Below, in pieces: positions 1-8,588 of a stretch of DNA of 64,000 bases; the first letter of the stretch is position 1; each line of letters opens with the position of its first letter. Source of the DNA: Gallalistipes aquisgranensis (GTDB taxonomy: Bacteria > Bacteroidota > Bacteroidia > Bacteroidales > Rikenellaceae); assembly GCF_014982715.1 (NCBI RefSeq), contig NZ_JADCJY010000001.1:1736001-1800000 (forward strand), in the 5' to 3' direction. The notes under the pieces were generated by a model that had not been told where the DNA came from, made no database searches, and saw only the letters and a program-made list of their open reading frames with translations. The position numbers and the translations under genes were made by a program.

Positions 1-234
1 GGGGATACGGTGCTCAATCCGAAGTACTGGCCGAACGGACCCCAGGCTGTGAAAATCGGGGCGACACCGATGATCAAGGGGCTGACCGCAGGGTTGCCGG
101 AGTGCCGTACGGGCGATTCGGTCCTGCTGTTCATCACCTCCGATCTCGGCTACGACGACAAGACGGTGGGTGTGGTGGAGAAAAATACCGCCCTGATGTA
201 TTTCCTGAAGATAGAAAACGTGAAAAAACAATAG
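1..234 (+). CDS. FKBP-type peptidyl-prolyl isomerase, C-terminal part (cut by window edge)
   Basis: The reading frame is open from the first base and runs to a TAA at 232-234, so the true start lies upstream; an internal GTG at 10 is not a convincing start. The 77 visible residues resemble the end of an FKBP domain: a GLPECRTGD segment (compare GLxxMRxGD), then a LGYDD loop and a final strand LMYFLKIENV. FKBPs catalyse cis-trans isomerisation of proline peptide bonds; in Bacteroidota many are exported lipoproteins, but the N-terminus is not visible here. It lies 9 bases before another FKBP gene, so the two are probably co-transcribed. The family call is fairly secure, the enzymatic activity is not. 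Confidence 0.75.
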   Translation, partial: GDTVLNPKYWPNGPQAVKIGATPMIKGLTAGLPECRTGDSVLLFITSDLGYDDKTVGVVEKNTALMYFLKIENVKKQ

Positions 235-243
235 CCAAACAAG

Positions 244-1299
244 ATGAAAATACGCTTTCGCATACTTTTCATGCTGACCGCAGCCACGCTCGCGGCCGTC
301 TCCTGCGCCAAAAAGAACGATGAAGACTACAACGTAGTGGAGCAGGCTTCGCTGGACGCATGGATGAAAATAAACGCTCCCGACGCACAGAAGCTGGACA
401 ACGGCATGTATATCGAAACCGTCACTCCCGCACCGGAAGGGGCTGCGGCTCCCGCGATCGGGAACTGGGTGCGGATCAACTATACGGGCAAAAGCCTGGA
501 AGGCAACGTTTTCGTGACCCGCTACAAGGAAGTGGCCGAACAGCAGGGAACCAGCACGCTCCACACCTACTACGAACCCCAGTACCTGCTGTACCAGAAC
601 TACAATACGGCATTCACGCAGGGGCAGCTGACCGCCCTCCAACAGATGAGACAGGGACAGGTCGTAACGATCTACATGCCTTCGAGCCTCGCCTACGGGG
701 CCTACGGTTCCTCCTACTCGGGAGGCTATGAAGGCCAGTACGCGCTGAGCGCCAACGTTCCGGCGATCATGACCATGGAGTTGAACGAAGTGGTGACGGA
801 CCCCACGGCCCGGGAAACCGGGATGGTCATGGACTATGCCGTAAACGAGTGGGCGATAGAACGGCCGGAGAAGGACAGCACGTTCTTCTTCAAGATCATC
901 GAAGGAAACGAAGACGAGAAGACGAAGATCACGGTCGATTCGACCGTCAGCATCTATTATATCGGCTCGTTTCTCGACGGTTTCATTTTCGACACCAATA
1001 TCGACTCGGTGGCCCAGCGCGTATTCAACGACTACGACGAAAATTCGGCGACTTCCTATACACCCAAAGACGGCGGCATGATACAGGCTTTCTACGAAGC
1101 CGTGCCGCGGATGCACTACGGCGACCGGGCCAAAATGGTCTTCACCTCCGAATGGGGATACGGCTCGACCGGCAACTCGAGCGGAGAGACGGTGATCCAG
1201 CCTTACACTCCGCTGGTCTTCGAATTCTGGATCGAAACCAACCAGGACGAGGAGGAAGAAGAAGGCGGTGACGACAGCGGTTCCGGATCGGAAAACTGA
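244..1299 (+). CDS. Tandem FKBP-domain lipoprotein
   Basis: A 351-residue protein with a lipoprotein signal (lipobox LAAVSC, Cys21), so probably anchored to a membrane facing the periplasm or surface. Two FKBP-like units follow. Unit 1 (about residues 55-180) holds NWVRINYTGK, TALQQMRQGQ and LAYGAYG; unit 2 (about 190-330) holds VSIYYIGSFLDG, AVPRMHYGD and EWGYGSTG. The tail is acidic and low-complexity (about 335-351, mostly Glu, Asp, Gly, Ser). Known FKBPs are proline isomerases or chaperones, but several consensus active-site aromatics are not obvious, so a folding or binding role is equally possible. It is co-oriented with the partial FKBP gene and is followed by a strong hairpin. Confidence 0.8.
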   Translation: MKIRFRILFMLTAATLAAVSCAKKNDEDYNVVEQASLDAWMKINAPDAQKLDNGMYIETVTPAPEGAAAPAIGNWVRINYTGKSLEGNVFVTRYKEVAEQQGTSTLHTYYEPQYLLYQNYNTAFTQGQLTALQQMRQGQVVTIYMPSSLAYGAYGSSYSGGYEGQYALSANVPAIMTMELNEVVTDPTARETGMVMDYAVNEWAIERPEKDSTFFFKIIEGNEDEKTKITVDSTVSIYYIGSFLDGFIFDTNIDSVAQRVFNDYDENSATSYTPKDGGMIQAFYEAVPRMHYGDRAKMVFTSEWGYGSTGNSSGETVIQPYTPLVFEFWIETNQDEEEEEGGDDSGSGSEN

Positions 1300-1360
1300 C
1301 GGGCCGGTATTTTCGCCTGCACAAGCCATATAAATTTCCAGAATCGAATCTATACGATTT

Positions 1361-1393
1361 CACCCCGGCCGGATTATAGTACCGGCCGGGGTG
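1361..1393 (+). terminator. Hairpin after the FKBP genes
   Basis: A 12-base perfect inverted repeat (1361-1372 and 1382-1393, arms CACCCCGGCCGG / CCGGCCGGGGTG) with a 9-base loop and a short T-rich stretch after it. It lies 60 bases past the stop of the tandem FKBP gene. Confidence 0.7.
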
Positions 1394-1568
1394 ATTTTCA
1401 TGCCTCCGGCAGACAGGCTATTCCCGTCCATACGATTCCGACCGCATCCATACCCAAAGCAGGGCAGGACGAAAGCCGATTTCTCCACAAAAGTCTTTCC
1501 CTATCCGACAGACTTTCCGTACAGCATATTAAAAAGTAAAGCAGTCCGGCAAAGTCTCCCTCAACAAA

Positions 1569-1599
1569 TCACCCCCGCCATGAACTTCGGCGGGGGTGA
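1569..1599 (-). terminator. Terminator of the leftward lipoprotein operon
   Basis: An 11-base perfect stem (1569-1579 with 1589-1599) and 9-base loop. Read leftward it is followed by a T-rich stretch, and it lies 43 bases past the stop of the 609-residue lipoprotein. Confidence 0.7.
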
Positions 1600-1641
1600 A
1601 ATCGTTAAAAAAACCGGCCAGTCTCAGGCAGTTCCCTTACG

Positions 1642-3471
1642 TCAGGGATTCGACCGGTAAACCACCGTAACGGTAGCGTTGGAGGTAACGTGCGCAAGAT
1701 CGGGGAAAACCAGGCTTTGAACCTGTCCCGACGCATCGTGCAGGTCGAGTCGTACCGTCCATTCGCCCTTTTCGAGCACCATCGGCGAAGTCACCGTATA
1801 GACACCCTCCTCCTGCGTGACGGAAAGCCCGCGGAACACCGTGGCCGCACCGTTGCGGCCGAGATACAGGTCTGCACTGACCGCCGCAGCCACAGCGGGA
1901 CAATCGGAGGCCGACACAGCACAACGCACGGCACTGAGCGAAGAGATACCCTGCTGCTGGTTGATGTCCTCGCCCCAGAGGGTCGAGAATACGGGAATAC
2001 AAGTCGCCACGTTCTGGTCCCCGATGCGAAGTTCCTCCAGCACGAGTTCCGTGGCGCTTCCGCCGGGCAGTATCCCCGTCCCCGACAGAGAGGTCCTGCT
2101 CGTATTGCCGTTCGACAGGCCGATCTCCAGATCGTAGGCAAGCGTTCCCGCACTGCCCAGCACGTACGCCGCAGCCGAGAAATCCCGCGTCTCACCTGCC
2201 TGTACAAGCGGCAGTTCATACCGTACGGCTCCGGAAGCCGTTCCGTCGGCCAATGTGAGCGAACCGGCCATATTGGTGTAAACGAACCGGATCGACGAAG
2301 CCTCTTCCGGCAGCGAAGCCTTCACGGTCAGAGAGCTGCCGGCCCAGCCAAGCGTACCCTCCACTACGCTGCCCTCTTCCCGGGTGGAGAAGGCAGGTAT
2401 CCGGGCGACGAGCAATTCGGGAAGTTCTCCGGAGAAGGTCTCCGTCTGCTTCAGTGCGATCCGGGCGGTTCCGTAGCCGTCCATCGAAAGGGTGTCGAAA
2501 ACGGCCGGATCGAAATGGCTCACGGCAATCGCCTTGTAGCTGCCGCGCGGGAGGGTCAGGTCGTTCCCCGTCAGCTCCGCGAGCGGGAACCGGGCTACGG
2601 CCTTGCCCGTCTCTTCGTTATAGAAGACGACGAATGTTCCGTCGGGGGCCCGGTCAGCGACCGGTTCGGCATGGGACAGATTCAGGGTGACGATATCCGT
2701 ATTGGAGCGCTCCATCGACAGTTCGATATCGGCTCCGGCCACCAGACACGTATCGAACGTATGGGTAAAGTTCCGCTCACCCGAGACATAACGCACGTTC
2801 ACCTCCACCGAGAGGGTCTCTCCGGAGGTAGGCAGCAGGTACCGGCTACCGGAGACAGACCGTGAACCGTCGGCACGCGTGACCGGCAGGAGTTTCACCG
2901 CGGCCGATGCGACTTCACTTCCCGCTCCTTCTCCCGTGGCGAGGTTCACCGAACGGTGCATGTTGGTCACCACGGCCGTGGCCTCGACGATCTCGCCCAG
3001 CGGGTCGGAGAGGGAAAAGGCCAGCGCTCCCGTCACGGGACGCAGGTCGATGACCGGCGTGGTATAATCCTCCGTGTCGTAGCTGCCGCTGCCGTACCAC
3101 AGGGCGGGCATCCCGGCCGAAGGGTCGTAGCCCTCGCCGAGTGAGAGGAGCGGAACATTCGGATCGGACAGATTCCTCAGATACAACTCCTTCCGGTATC
3201 CGGCAAAGGCATAGACGTTGTAATCGCCGTCGGCCAGCCTGTTGAGATTCACCCCTCCGGCCACCGAACCCTCGATCTCCCTTTCGTAATAGGGTCCCGT
3301 ACGGGGTACGAATACGAAGCCGACCGGTTCGGAACCGTCGGGATAGGCCGTTTCCCCGTCCGGCGAGACGACAATGTCGGGCCGGTCGGGATCGTCGTCC
3401 TGGCAGCTCACCGCAGCGAGGGCCACGAATGCGGCAATGAGTGGAAAAAACAGATATTTTATCTTTTTCAT
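1642..3471 (-). CDS. Fimbrillin/Mfa2-like lipoprotein, last gene of operon
   Basis: A 609-residue protein starting MKKIKYLFF with a lipobox ending AAVSC (Cys23), then a Gln-Asp-Asp-Asp run, which suggests surface export in Bacteroidota. About residues 30-260 follow the pattern of FimB/Mfa2-type fimbrial anchor domains: a short-strand beta domain with LADGDYNVYAFAGY, MPALWYGSG and VTGALAFSLSDP, the last like the strand where these proteins assess membrane-proximal folding. The remainder is beta-rich with no motif I recognise. It closes a six-gene leftward operon, 39 bases after the previous gene. I infer a structural or adhesive surface role from family resemblance only; a DUF5119-like assignment is also possible. 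Confidence 0.55.
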   Translation of the reverse strand: MKKIKYLFFPLIAAFVALAAVSCQDDDPDRPDIVVSPDGETAYPDGSEPVGFVFVPRTGPYYEREIEGSVAGGVNLNRLADGDYNVYAFAGYRKELYLRNLSDPNVPLLSLGEGYDPSAGMPALWYGSGSYDTEDYTTPVIDLRPVTGALAFSLSDPLGEIVEATAVVTNMHRSVNLATGEGAGSEVASAAVKLLPVTRADGSRSVSGSRYLLPTSGETLSVEVNVRYVSGERNFTHTFDTCLVAGADIELSMERSNTDIVTLNLSHAEPVADRAPDGTFVVFYNEETGKAVARFPLAELTGNDLTLPRGSYKAIAVSHFDPAVFDTLSMDGYGTARIALKQTETFSGELPELLVARIPAFSTREEGSVVEGTLGWAGSSLTVKASLPEEASSIRFVYTNMAGSLTLADGTASGAVRYELPLVQAGETRDFSAAAYVLGSAGTLAYDLEIGLSNGNTSRTSLSGTGILPGGSATELVLEELRIGDQNVATCIPVFSTLWGEDINQQQGISSLSAVRCAVSASDCPAVAAAVSADLYLGRNGAATVFRGLSVTQEEGVYTVTSPMVLEKGEWTVRLDLHDASGQVQSLVFPDLAHVTSNATVTVVYRSNP

Positions 3472-3510
3472 AGGATTTCGTTTTTACTGTTTCTCATTCG
3501 CATCCGCAGC

Positions 3511-4413
3511 TCAGGGTTCCGGATCGGGATAAATGTCCCCTCCCGTCTCCGTCTGCCAACCCGTCTGCGAAATGTCCGTAGTGACCGCCACGCTCCGCAG
3601 ATAGTTCAGTTCCACGGCCGTGTTCCATATCTTGTTCCTTACGAAAGGCCGGCCCCCGGCCGTCACCGTATAGACGGGAGCATCCTCTCCGGAACCCACC
3701 ATGGCAAGATAGGAATAGACGGGATGTTCGCCTTCCTCGTTCGGGAAAGCCGTCAGAACGGCCACGCAGGCCAGGGAATCGGCATCGTAGGGAGCCTCCA
3801 CCCTCCAGCGGGCGTCAGACTCCACGGCGGACACCTCCCCCAGCAGACTGATGCTGCGGGACACACCCGACAGCTCCACCGCCATCCCTACCCGGTCCGT
3901 TTCGCCGGCATCGTGGGTGATGCGGAGTACGGTCCGGCCGACCACACGCTCCACCTCCAGCGTCACCGCTTCGGGAACGGCCGTCAGTTCGAAATCCTGC
4001 GCCTCCGAGATCAGCAGGTCGGTCGCAGCCGCAGGGTCGAGCAACACGAATTTCACTTCGCCGGGACAGACGCCCCAGGGCGCATCCACGCGCCACGCGC
4101 CGCTGCCGCCCAGCACCGCAGCGATCGCACGGTAGCGGCCTCCGGGCAGCTGCATGTCGAACGGAGCATCGTATCCCCCGGACACGAATTCACGGTACAG
4201 CGTATAGTGCTCCGCGTTCTGCGGATCGTCCCCCGTCAGGGAAAAGACGAACAGGTGCACCTCTCCGCCGGAGAGCGCATCCGTCTCGACGTCGTCGCCT
4301 CCGGCGAGCGTCACCACACCCGACACGGAGGTTCTCCCCCCTTCATCCGTCTTGGCACATCCCGCTGCCGCGAGCAGCGAAACGAGCATAAAATAACCGA
4401 ATATCTTTTTCAT
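3511..4413 (-). CDS. FimB/Mfa2-like lipoprotein
   Basis: A 300-residue lipoprotein (lipobox AAAGC, Cys19) whose early part reads as a FimB/Mfa2-type domain: VHLFVFSLTGDD followed by a LPGGRYRAIAAVLGG strand-turn, then a second beta domain containing VERVVGRTVLRITHD. Mfa2-like proteins cap or anchor fimbriae in the outer membrane of Bacteroidales. The end is Pro/Asp rich. It lies 4 bases downstream of the 263-residue lipoprotein gene and 39 bases before the 609-residue one, so all three are almost certainly co-transcribed. No enzymatic motif is visible. Confidence 0.55.
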   Translation of the reverse strand: MKKIFGYFMLVSLLAAAGCAKTDEGGRTSVSGVVTLAGGDDVETDALSGGEVHLFVFSLTGDDPQNAEHYTLYREFVSGGYDAPFDMQLPGGRYRAIAAVLGGSGAWRVDAPWGVCPGEVKFVLLDPAAATDLLISEAQDFELTAVPEAVTLEVERVVGRTVLRITHDAGETDRVGMAVELSGVSRSISLLGEVSAVESDARWRVEAPYDADSLACVAVLTAFPNEEGEHPVYSYLAMVGSGEDAPVYTVTAGGRPFVRNKIWNTAVELNYLRSVAVTTDISQTGWQTETGGDIYPDPEP

Positions 4414-4417
4414 GGCC

Positions 4418-5209
4418 TCAACGGTTTAAAGTGATGACATAACGGGGAACGGACGATGCGGCCGAACGGCCGAGCGGTTCGCTGTGGACCGTAAAGAGAT
4501 AGTCGTGCCCGGCCTCGTACCGCTCCTCCGGCCGGTCGGGCGTAAAGGAGAAGGCGCTCTCCCCGACCGTCCCCGTGATGGAGACATCGCCGCGCACGAC
4601 GGGATACAGGTAACAGCTCACCGAAAAATCGGGGGCCCCGGCAGCGAACACCTCTTCGAAAGCGACCTCATAGAGCTCCGCACCACCGCTCGTTTCAGGC
4701 GATCCGACCCTCAGGACGAACGTCCCTTCCGCCGGCGACGGATAGCCGAAAGTCAGTCGGGCCATGGCGTTTTTCAATTCCAGGGTCACGCCGGATGCGG
4801 TGCCGGATATGTCGGCCGAAGCACTCAGCAGCGGTTTTTCCACCACGGCACCGGCCCTGATACCGCATCCCGCCGCATCCGCCTTCTCCCCCACGGCGGG
4901 CACCTCGAACACGTCCGGATCGAGGTTGGCGAACAACACGGCCCGGAAGGCCTTCAGAGGAAGGTTCAGCACCGCATCGTTGAACTCGGTCAGGTTGTTG
5001 AAAGAGTAACTTTTCGAAATCACGGAATTTTCGTCCGTCAGATAGAGACGGACATGACCGGCGTCCCCGGCATATTCGGCGGCAGAGGCTTCGACGGAGG
5101 CCCGGATACCGGAAACGCCCGTAACTCCGTCCTCTCCGCTCTCGCCGCACCCGGCGGCCAGCCATCCACAGACCGCCAGCCACACCGCATATTTTATCGT
5201 TCTTTTCAT
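4418..5209 (-). CDS. FimB/Mfa2-like lipoprotein
   Basis: A 263-residue lipoprotein (lipobox LAAGC, Cys21). It has the two-domain beta layout of the FimB/Mfa2 group: VRLYLTDENSV, then LPLKAFRAVLFANLD (the strand that in the neighbours reads GRYVWT or RYRAIAA), then MARLTFGYPSP in the second half. The C-terminus YVITLNR resembles the short final strand of fimbrillin-like proteins. Spacing to both neighbours is short (4 and 19 bases), supporting an operon. Function beyond a surface-structural role cannot be read from the sequence. Confidence 0.5.
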   Translation of the reverse strand: MKRTIKYAVWLAVCGWLAAGCGESGEDGVTGVSGIRASVEASAAEYAGDAGHVRLYLTDENSVISKSYSFNNLTEFNDAVLNLPLKAFRAVLFANLDPDVFEVPAVGEKADAAGCGIRAGAVVEKPLLSASADISGTASGVTLELKNAMARLTFGYPSPAEGTFVLRVGSPETSGGAELYEVAFEEVFAAGAPDFSVSCYLYPVVRGDVSITGTVGESAFSFTPDRPEERYEAGHDYLFTVHSEPLGRSAASSVPRYVITLNR

Positions 5210-5228
5210 CGGATTCGTAGTTTAAACG

Positions 5229-8200
5229 TTAAAGACCCGAAACGGTTCCGGCATCTTTCAGCCACCACAGGCGCGGATACCCGTCCGCCTGCACGTTTCC
5301 CCGCCAGGGAACCGACATGTCGGAAGTCCAGAGCTCTTCGGGAACCGATTTGGAATTGGGATTCGCTATACCGCCGGAGCTCCCGTTGTTGAGCGTATAA
5401 AGCAGATAGGACTTCCCGACCGTATGATCGGACATCTGCTTCTCGGTACGCGGTTTGGCTCCGTTATCTCCCCACACTTTATTTTCCTCATGCTGGCAGT
5501 CGCTCCACTGGATCGCGTCATAGGCCTTGTTCGTCCAGCCGCCGATACCCACCTGGGGCCATTCGGACACGGGGTCAAGTTTCAGATAGAAACTGTTTTT
5601 CAACATGGAATACGTGCCGCTCGTCACGGTCGTCGTGGTTCCCGTCCGGGAAATCCCCAGCATACCGCCCCGGCAGACGTTTCCGGCCGGGTCAGCGTTT
5701 CCGGCGGTCACGGTCACCCTGCCCGTGGCGACGCAATGGTGAATCCGGTCCGAATTGGCGTCCGTCCAACCGGAGATTCCCCCCACAATGTCCACTCCGC
5801 TCACGTCTCCGGCATTGAGACAGATGATGACGTCGGTGCTTTTCTGCGATCCGACAATACCGCCCGTTCCCATGGTTCCGCCGGAAGTCGAGGTCTTGAT
5901 CGCGTTCGTTCCCGACACGGTCCCTTCGTTGTAACAGGCGATAAAGGCGCTCTGTGTGGCACTGGCCGCATAGCACTGGCCAACGATTCCTCCCGTGCAG
6001 GCCCCGCCGGAAATGTCGGCGTAATTGCCGCACTCGATCACCTGGCTCGACTTCTGAAGGCTGCCCAATATGCCGCCGCAACGGTCGTAGGCTCCGGTCA
6101 CCTTCCCGTAATTCATGCACCGGTGCACGAAATTGTTATTGATGACGTTCCCGGCGATACCCCCCGTATGGGAAGCCTGGCTGGAGATCGTCCCCCGGTT
6201 TTCGCAGCCGACGAGCCGCGTATAGTAGCTCAGGTAACCGGCAATTCCCCCGGTTCCCAGAGTCGAAGTCGTAGAGGTGTACAGGTTGGTGATGGCACCG
6301 TAATTGACACATTTCTCGACCCGCGTATAGAACGACCCGTTATCGGGAGCCGTTTCGTTGGGCAGGCCCATGACCACTCCGACAATACCCCCCACAGGCC
6401 CCCGGGTACACTCCACGTCCGCATGGTTGACACATTCGACGAATTCGTTGGTCCCCAGAGCGGCAAAGGCCAGGGCCGCCACGTTTCCGTTACCCGTGAC
6501 ATACGAGTTGGAGCCGATGACCACATTCCTGAACACGGACTCCTCGACCGAACCGAACAGGGCCTTGTTGTCGCTTCCGGAGTCGATGTAAACGCCGTCG
6601 ATGGTGAATCCCCGGCCGTCGTACTCCCCGCAGAAACGGTAGTTGCTGCCCGGAGCGATGGACGATGCCGTCGTCGTACCCAGCGGGAGCCAGCCGCTGG
6701 TTTCGTGGCCCAGATAGGGCTCCTTGCGCGAGGTATTGGTTTTGAAGGTGCCGGAAGCCCGGTCGTAGTATCTGGACAGATGGGGAGCCAGGTCGATGTC
6801 GCACACCTGCACGTATTTCGAACGGGTATAGTTCCCCACGCGGACGTTTTCCTCACTGGTCATCAGGAAATTCCGCAGGGCGTCGAACCGGGCGGGCGAG
6901 CACACTTCGTAGGGGATGGACTGACCGTCGCCGATGCCGCCGAATTTCAGACTGGCGGTCAGCGTCTGCTCCTCCAGCTTCCGGCCGTAGATTTCGATGG
7001 AGGCATCGCCCGCCGGGGCGTCCCCGTTCCAAAACTCGATCCGGCTCAGCATCCACTTTCCGATCGGCAGCGCCGACACGTCGGTATCCAGCCCTACCTT
7101 GTCGCCTCCGGTCAGCTCCACGTCGGCAGGAGCGACATACTCCTCCGGACGGCCTTCAACCGTCACGTACACCCGGGCACCGTCACAAGCGGGTACCGGA
7201 ACATCGTCCACGTCGGCCATTTCAAGGTTCATCCGCACGGGCGCCATATCGAAGGCGCACATTTTTTTCACGTTGGGATTGTCGCTCAGATAAGCCATAT
7301 AGTTTCCGAGGGTCCGTTCGTCGCACACTTCATAGGGGCTTTCGGCCGTACCCTCACCGAGCCCACCCAGTTTCATGTCGGCCACCAGTTCCATCTGTTT
7401 CCCCACGGAAAGGAAACGGTAGGTTCCCAGCTCCACGGCCTGCGAACCGGCCACCAGCTCTATTTTAGAGAGACGCCACAGGCCGGGTTCGAGCCGGCCA
7501 AGCTCCGGAGTGAAGACCAGCAGTCCGTTCCGGTAAAGGGCTTCGCAGACGATTTCCGTCTCCGAACCCGCGTCCGTGACGACCGACAGATTGGCCGCCG
7601 TCACGGCGGCCGGGTCGATGACACCCTCGCTGTTTTTCAGACTCAGCATGATTTTGAGTTGCGCGTTGTCCCCCACGAGCGAAGCCCCTTCGGAACTCCA
7701 CTCCGTCACTTTCGAACCGGAAACCGACACGGAAGCCTCGGCTTCGGAGGCATTAAAATCGGTTACGAGCGTCCGGTTGGGAGGCAGCGAATCGAGCGTG
7801 AAGGTCTTGGGCTGAAGTTCGCCGCCATCCTGGCGGATGACGACCTCCATTTCGGACCTGGCGGCCGAAGGGGTCACGATCGCCAGGTTGCGGAAACCGG
7901 CCCCATCCCCGTCATAGGCCGTGGCGGCCAGTTCAAAGGTGCAGCGGTCGGCGGCGCTCCACTCTCCCGTCGCAAACGAATATCTCGAAGAGGCCGACGT
8001 ATAACGCAGGGTGACGCCTTCGCTTTCGGGCAGCGTGTAGCGCATGTCGATCATCGAGACGATCCGCCCGAAGGAGAAAGTCGCCTCCTTGTCCTTCCCC
8101 ACCCACACCTCGCTGGAAGCGCAGAGCAGATCGGGCAGCGAAGCGGTCAGTTCGTCGGCGATCACCAGCCTGCAATCGGCAAGGTTGTCGCCTTCGATAC

Positions 8201-8498
8201 TCATGACCGAGGCATCGAACCCGGCGACCACCGTCCATACGTATTTCCCGACCGGCAGGGAGACCGTCCCCAGATCGGCGAACTCATCGACCGCCACCTC
8301 TTTCACCAGAGCCCCGTCGGCCCGGCTGAACGCGAGCAGCCTGAACGAGGAGATACCCCCGGGCACCTCGGTGGAGCCGTCCGTGGAAAGAATCACCTTC
8401 ATTCCCCCGGAAGCGCCCCCGCCCTCGGCGATCTCCTTGCTGCACGACGAGAAGAGCAACAGCAGTCCCGCCGTCAGCAACGTCATCAAGTTTTTCAT
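5229..8498 (-). CDS. Large GLUG-repeat lipoprotein with Mfa2-like N-domain
   Basis: A 1089-residue lipoprotein (lipobox LFSSC, Cys19). Residues about 30-250 form a Mfa2-like domain (ISSFRLLAFSR, LPVGKYVWTVVAGFD, GDNLADCRLV) that is clearly paralogous to the N-terminus of the neighbouring esterase fusion. A middle beta-rich part has two similar units, each containing a PYEVC segment. From about residue 660 to 990 there are many GLUG-type repeats, each with a GGIxG core followed by a C-x-N-x-G-x-x-S/T turn (for example GGIAGY, GGILGS, GGIVGQ), which normally fold as a right-handed beta-helix. The family is found in large surface adhesins. The gene lies mid-operon, and its AT-rich leader may carry an internal promoter. 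Confidence 0.75.
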   Translation of the reverse strand: MKNLMTLLTAGLLLLFSSCSKEIAEGGGASGGMKVILSTDGSTEVPGGISSFRLLAFSRADGALVKEVAVDEFADLGTVSLPVGKYVWTVVAGFDASVMSIEGDNLADCRLVIADELTASLPDLLCASSEVWVGKDKEATFSFGRIVSMIDMRYTLPESEGVTLRYTSASSRYSFATGEWSAADRCTFELAATAYDGDGAGFRNLAIVTPSAARSEMEVVIRQDGGELQPKTFTLDSLPPNRTLVTDFNASEAEASVSVSGSKVTEWSSEGASLVGDNAQLKIMLSLKNSEGVIDPAAVTAANLSVVTDAGSETEIVCEALYRNGLLVFTPELGRLEPGLWRLSKIELVAGSQAVELGTYRFLSVGKQMELVADMKLGGLGEGTAESPYEVCDERTLGNYMAYLSDNPNVKKMCAFDMAPVRMNLEMADVDDVPVPACDGARVYVTVEGRPEEYVAPADVELTGGDKVGLDTDVSALPIGKWMLSRIEFWNGDAPAGDASIEIYGRKLEEQTLTASLKFGGIGDGQSIPYEVCSPARFDALRNFLMTSEENVRVGNYTRSKYVQVCDIDLAPHLSRYYDRASGTFKTNTSRKEPYLGHETSGWLPLGTTTASSIAPGSNYRFCGEYDGRGFTIDGVYIDSGSDNKALFGSVEESVFRNVVIGSNSYVTGNGNVAALAFAALGTNEFVECVNHADVECTRGPVGGIVGVVMGLPNETAPDNGSFYTRVEKCVNYGAITNLYTSTTSTLGTGGIAGYLSYYTRLVGCENRGTISSQASHTGGIAGNVINNNFVHRCMNYGKVTGAYDRCGGILGSLQKSSQVIECGNYADISGGACTGGIVGQCYAASATQSAFIACYNEGTVSGTNAIKTSTSGGTMGTGGIVGSQKSTDVIICLNAGDVSGVDIVGGISGWTDANSDRIHHCVATGRVTVTAGNADPAGNVCRGGMLGISRTGTTTTVTSGTYSMLKNSFYLKLDPVSEWPQVGIGGWTNKAYDAIQWSDCQHEENKVWGDNGAKPRTEKQMSDHTVGKSYLLYTLNNGSSGGIANPNSKSVPEELWTSDMSVPWRGNVQADGYPRLWWLKDAGTVSGL

Positions 8499-8588
8499 GG
8501 TACATTAAGTTGTTTTAGGTTTCGGGCGTTCCCGCGCTTAATATATTTTACAATATATATTCTGCGCGGAAAACGATACGGATTTCCT
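8499..8588 (-). promoter_or_regulatory. AT-rich palindromic leader before GLUG gene
   Basis: Ninety bases between the esterase-fusion gene and the GLUG gene contain an AT-rich imperfect palindrome (about 8536-8569, GCGC ends enclosing ATATAT tracts). It could be an internal promoter or an mRNA hairpin; no TAnnTTTG box is clear, so this is tentative. Confidence 0.3.

Larger units (their letters stand above)
1300..1641. other. Gene-free stretch between convergent units
   Basis: These 342 bases separate the rightward FKBP genes from the leftward lipoprotein operon. They contain two terminator hairpins, one for each side. A short open frame at 1391-1660 has no recognisable protein features. Nothing else is visible. 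Confidence 0.6.

Noticed and set aside
1391-1660. Small gene between the convergent units
   Set aside because: It overlaps the terminator hairpin, has no ribosome-binding site that stands out and no family features.
6000-6400. Repeated sequence as a CRISPR array
   Set aside because: The repetition is protein-level GLUG repeats with variable DNA, without uniform spacers.
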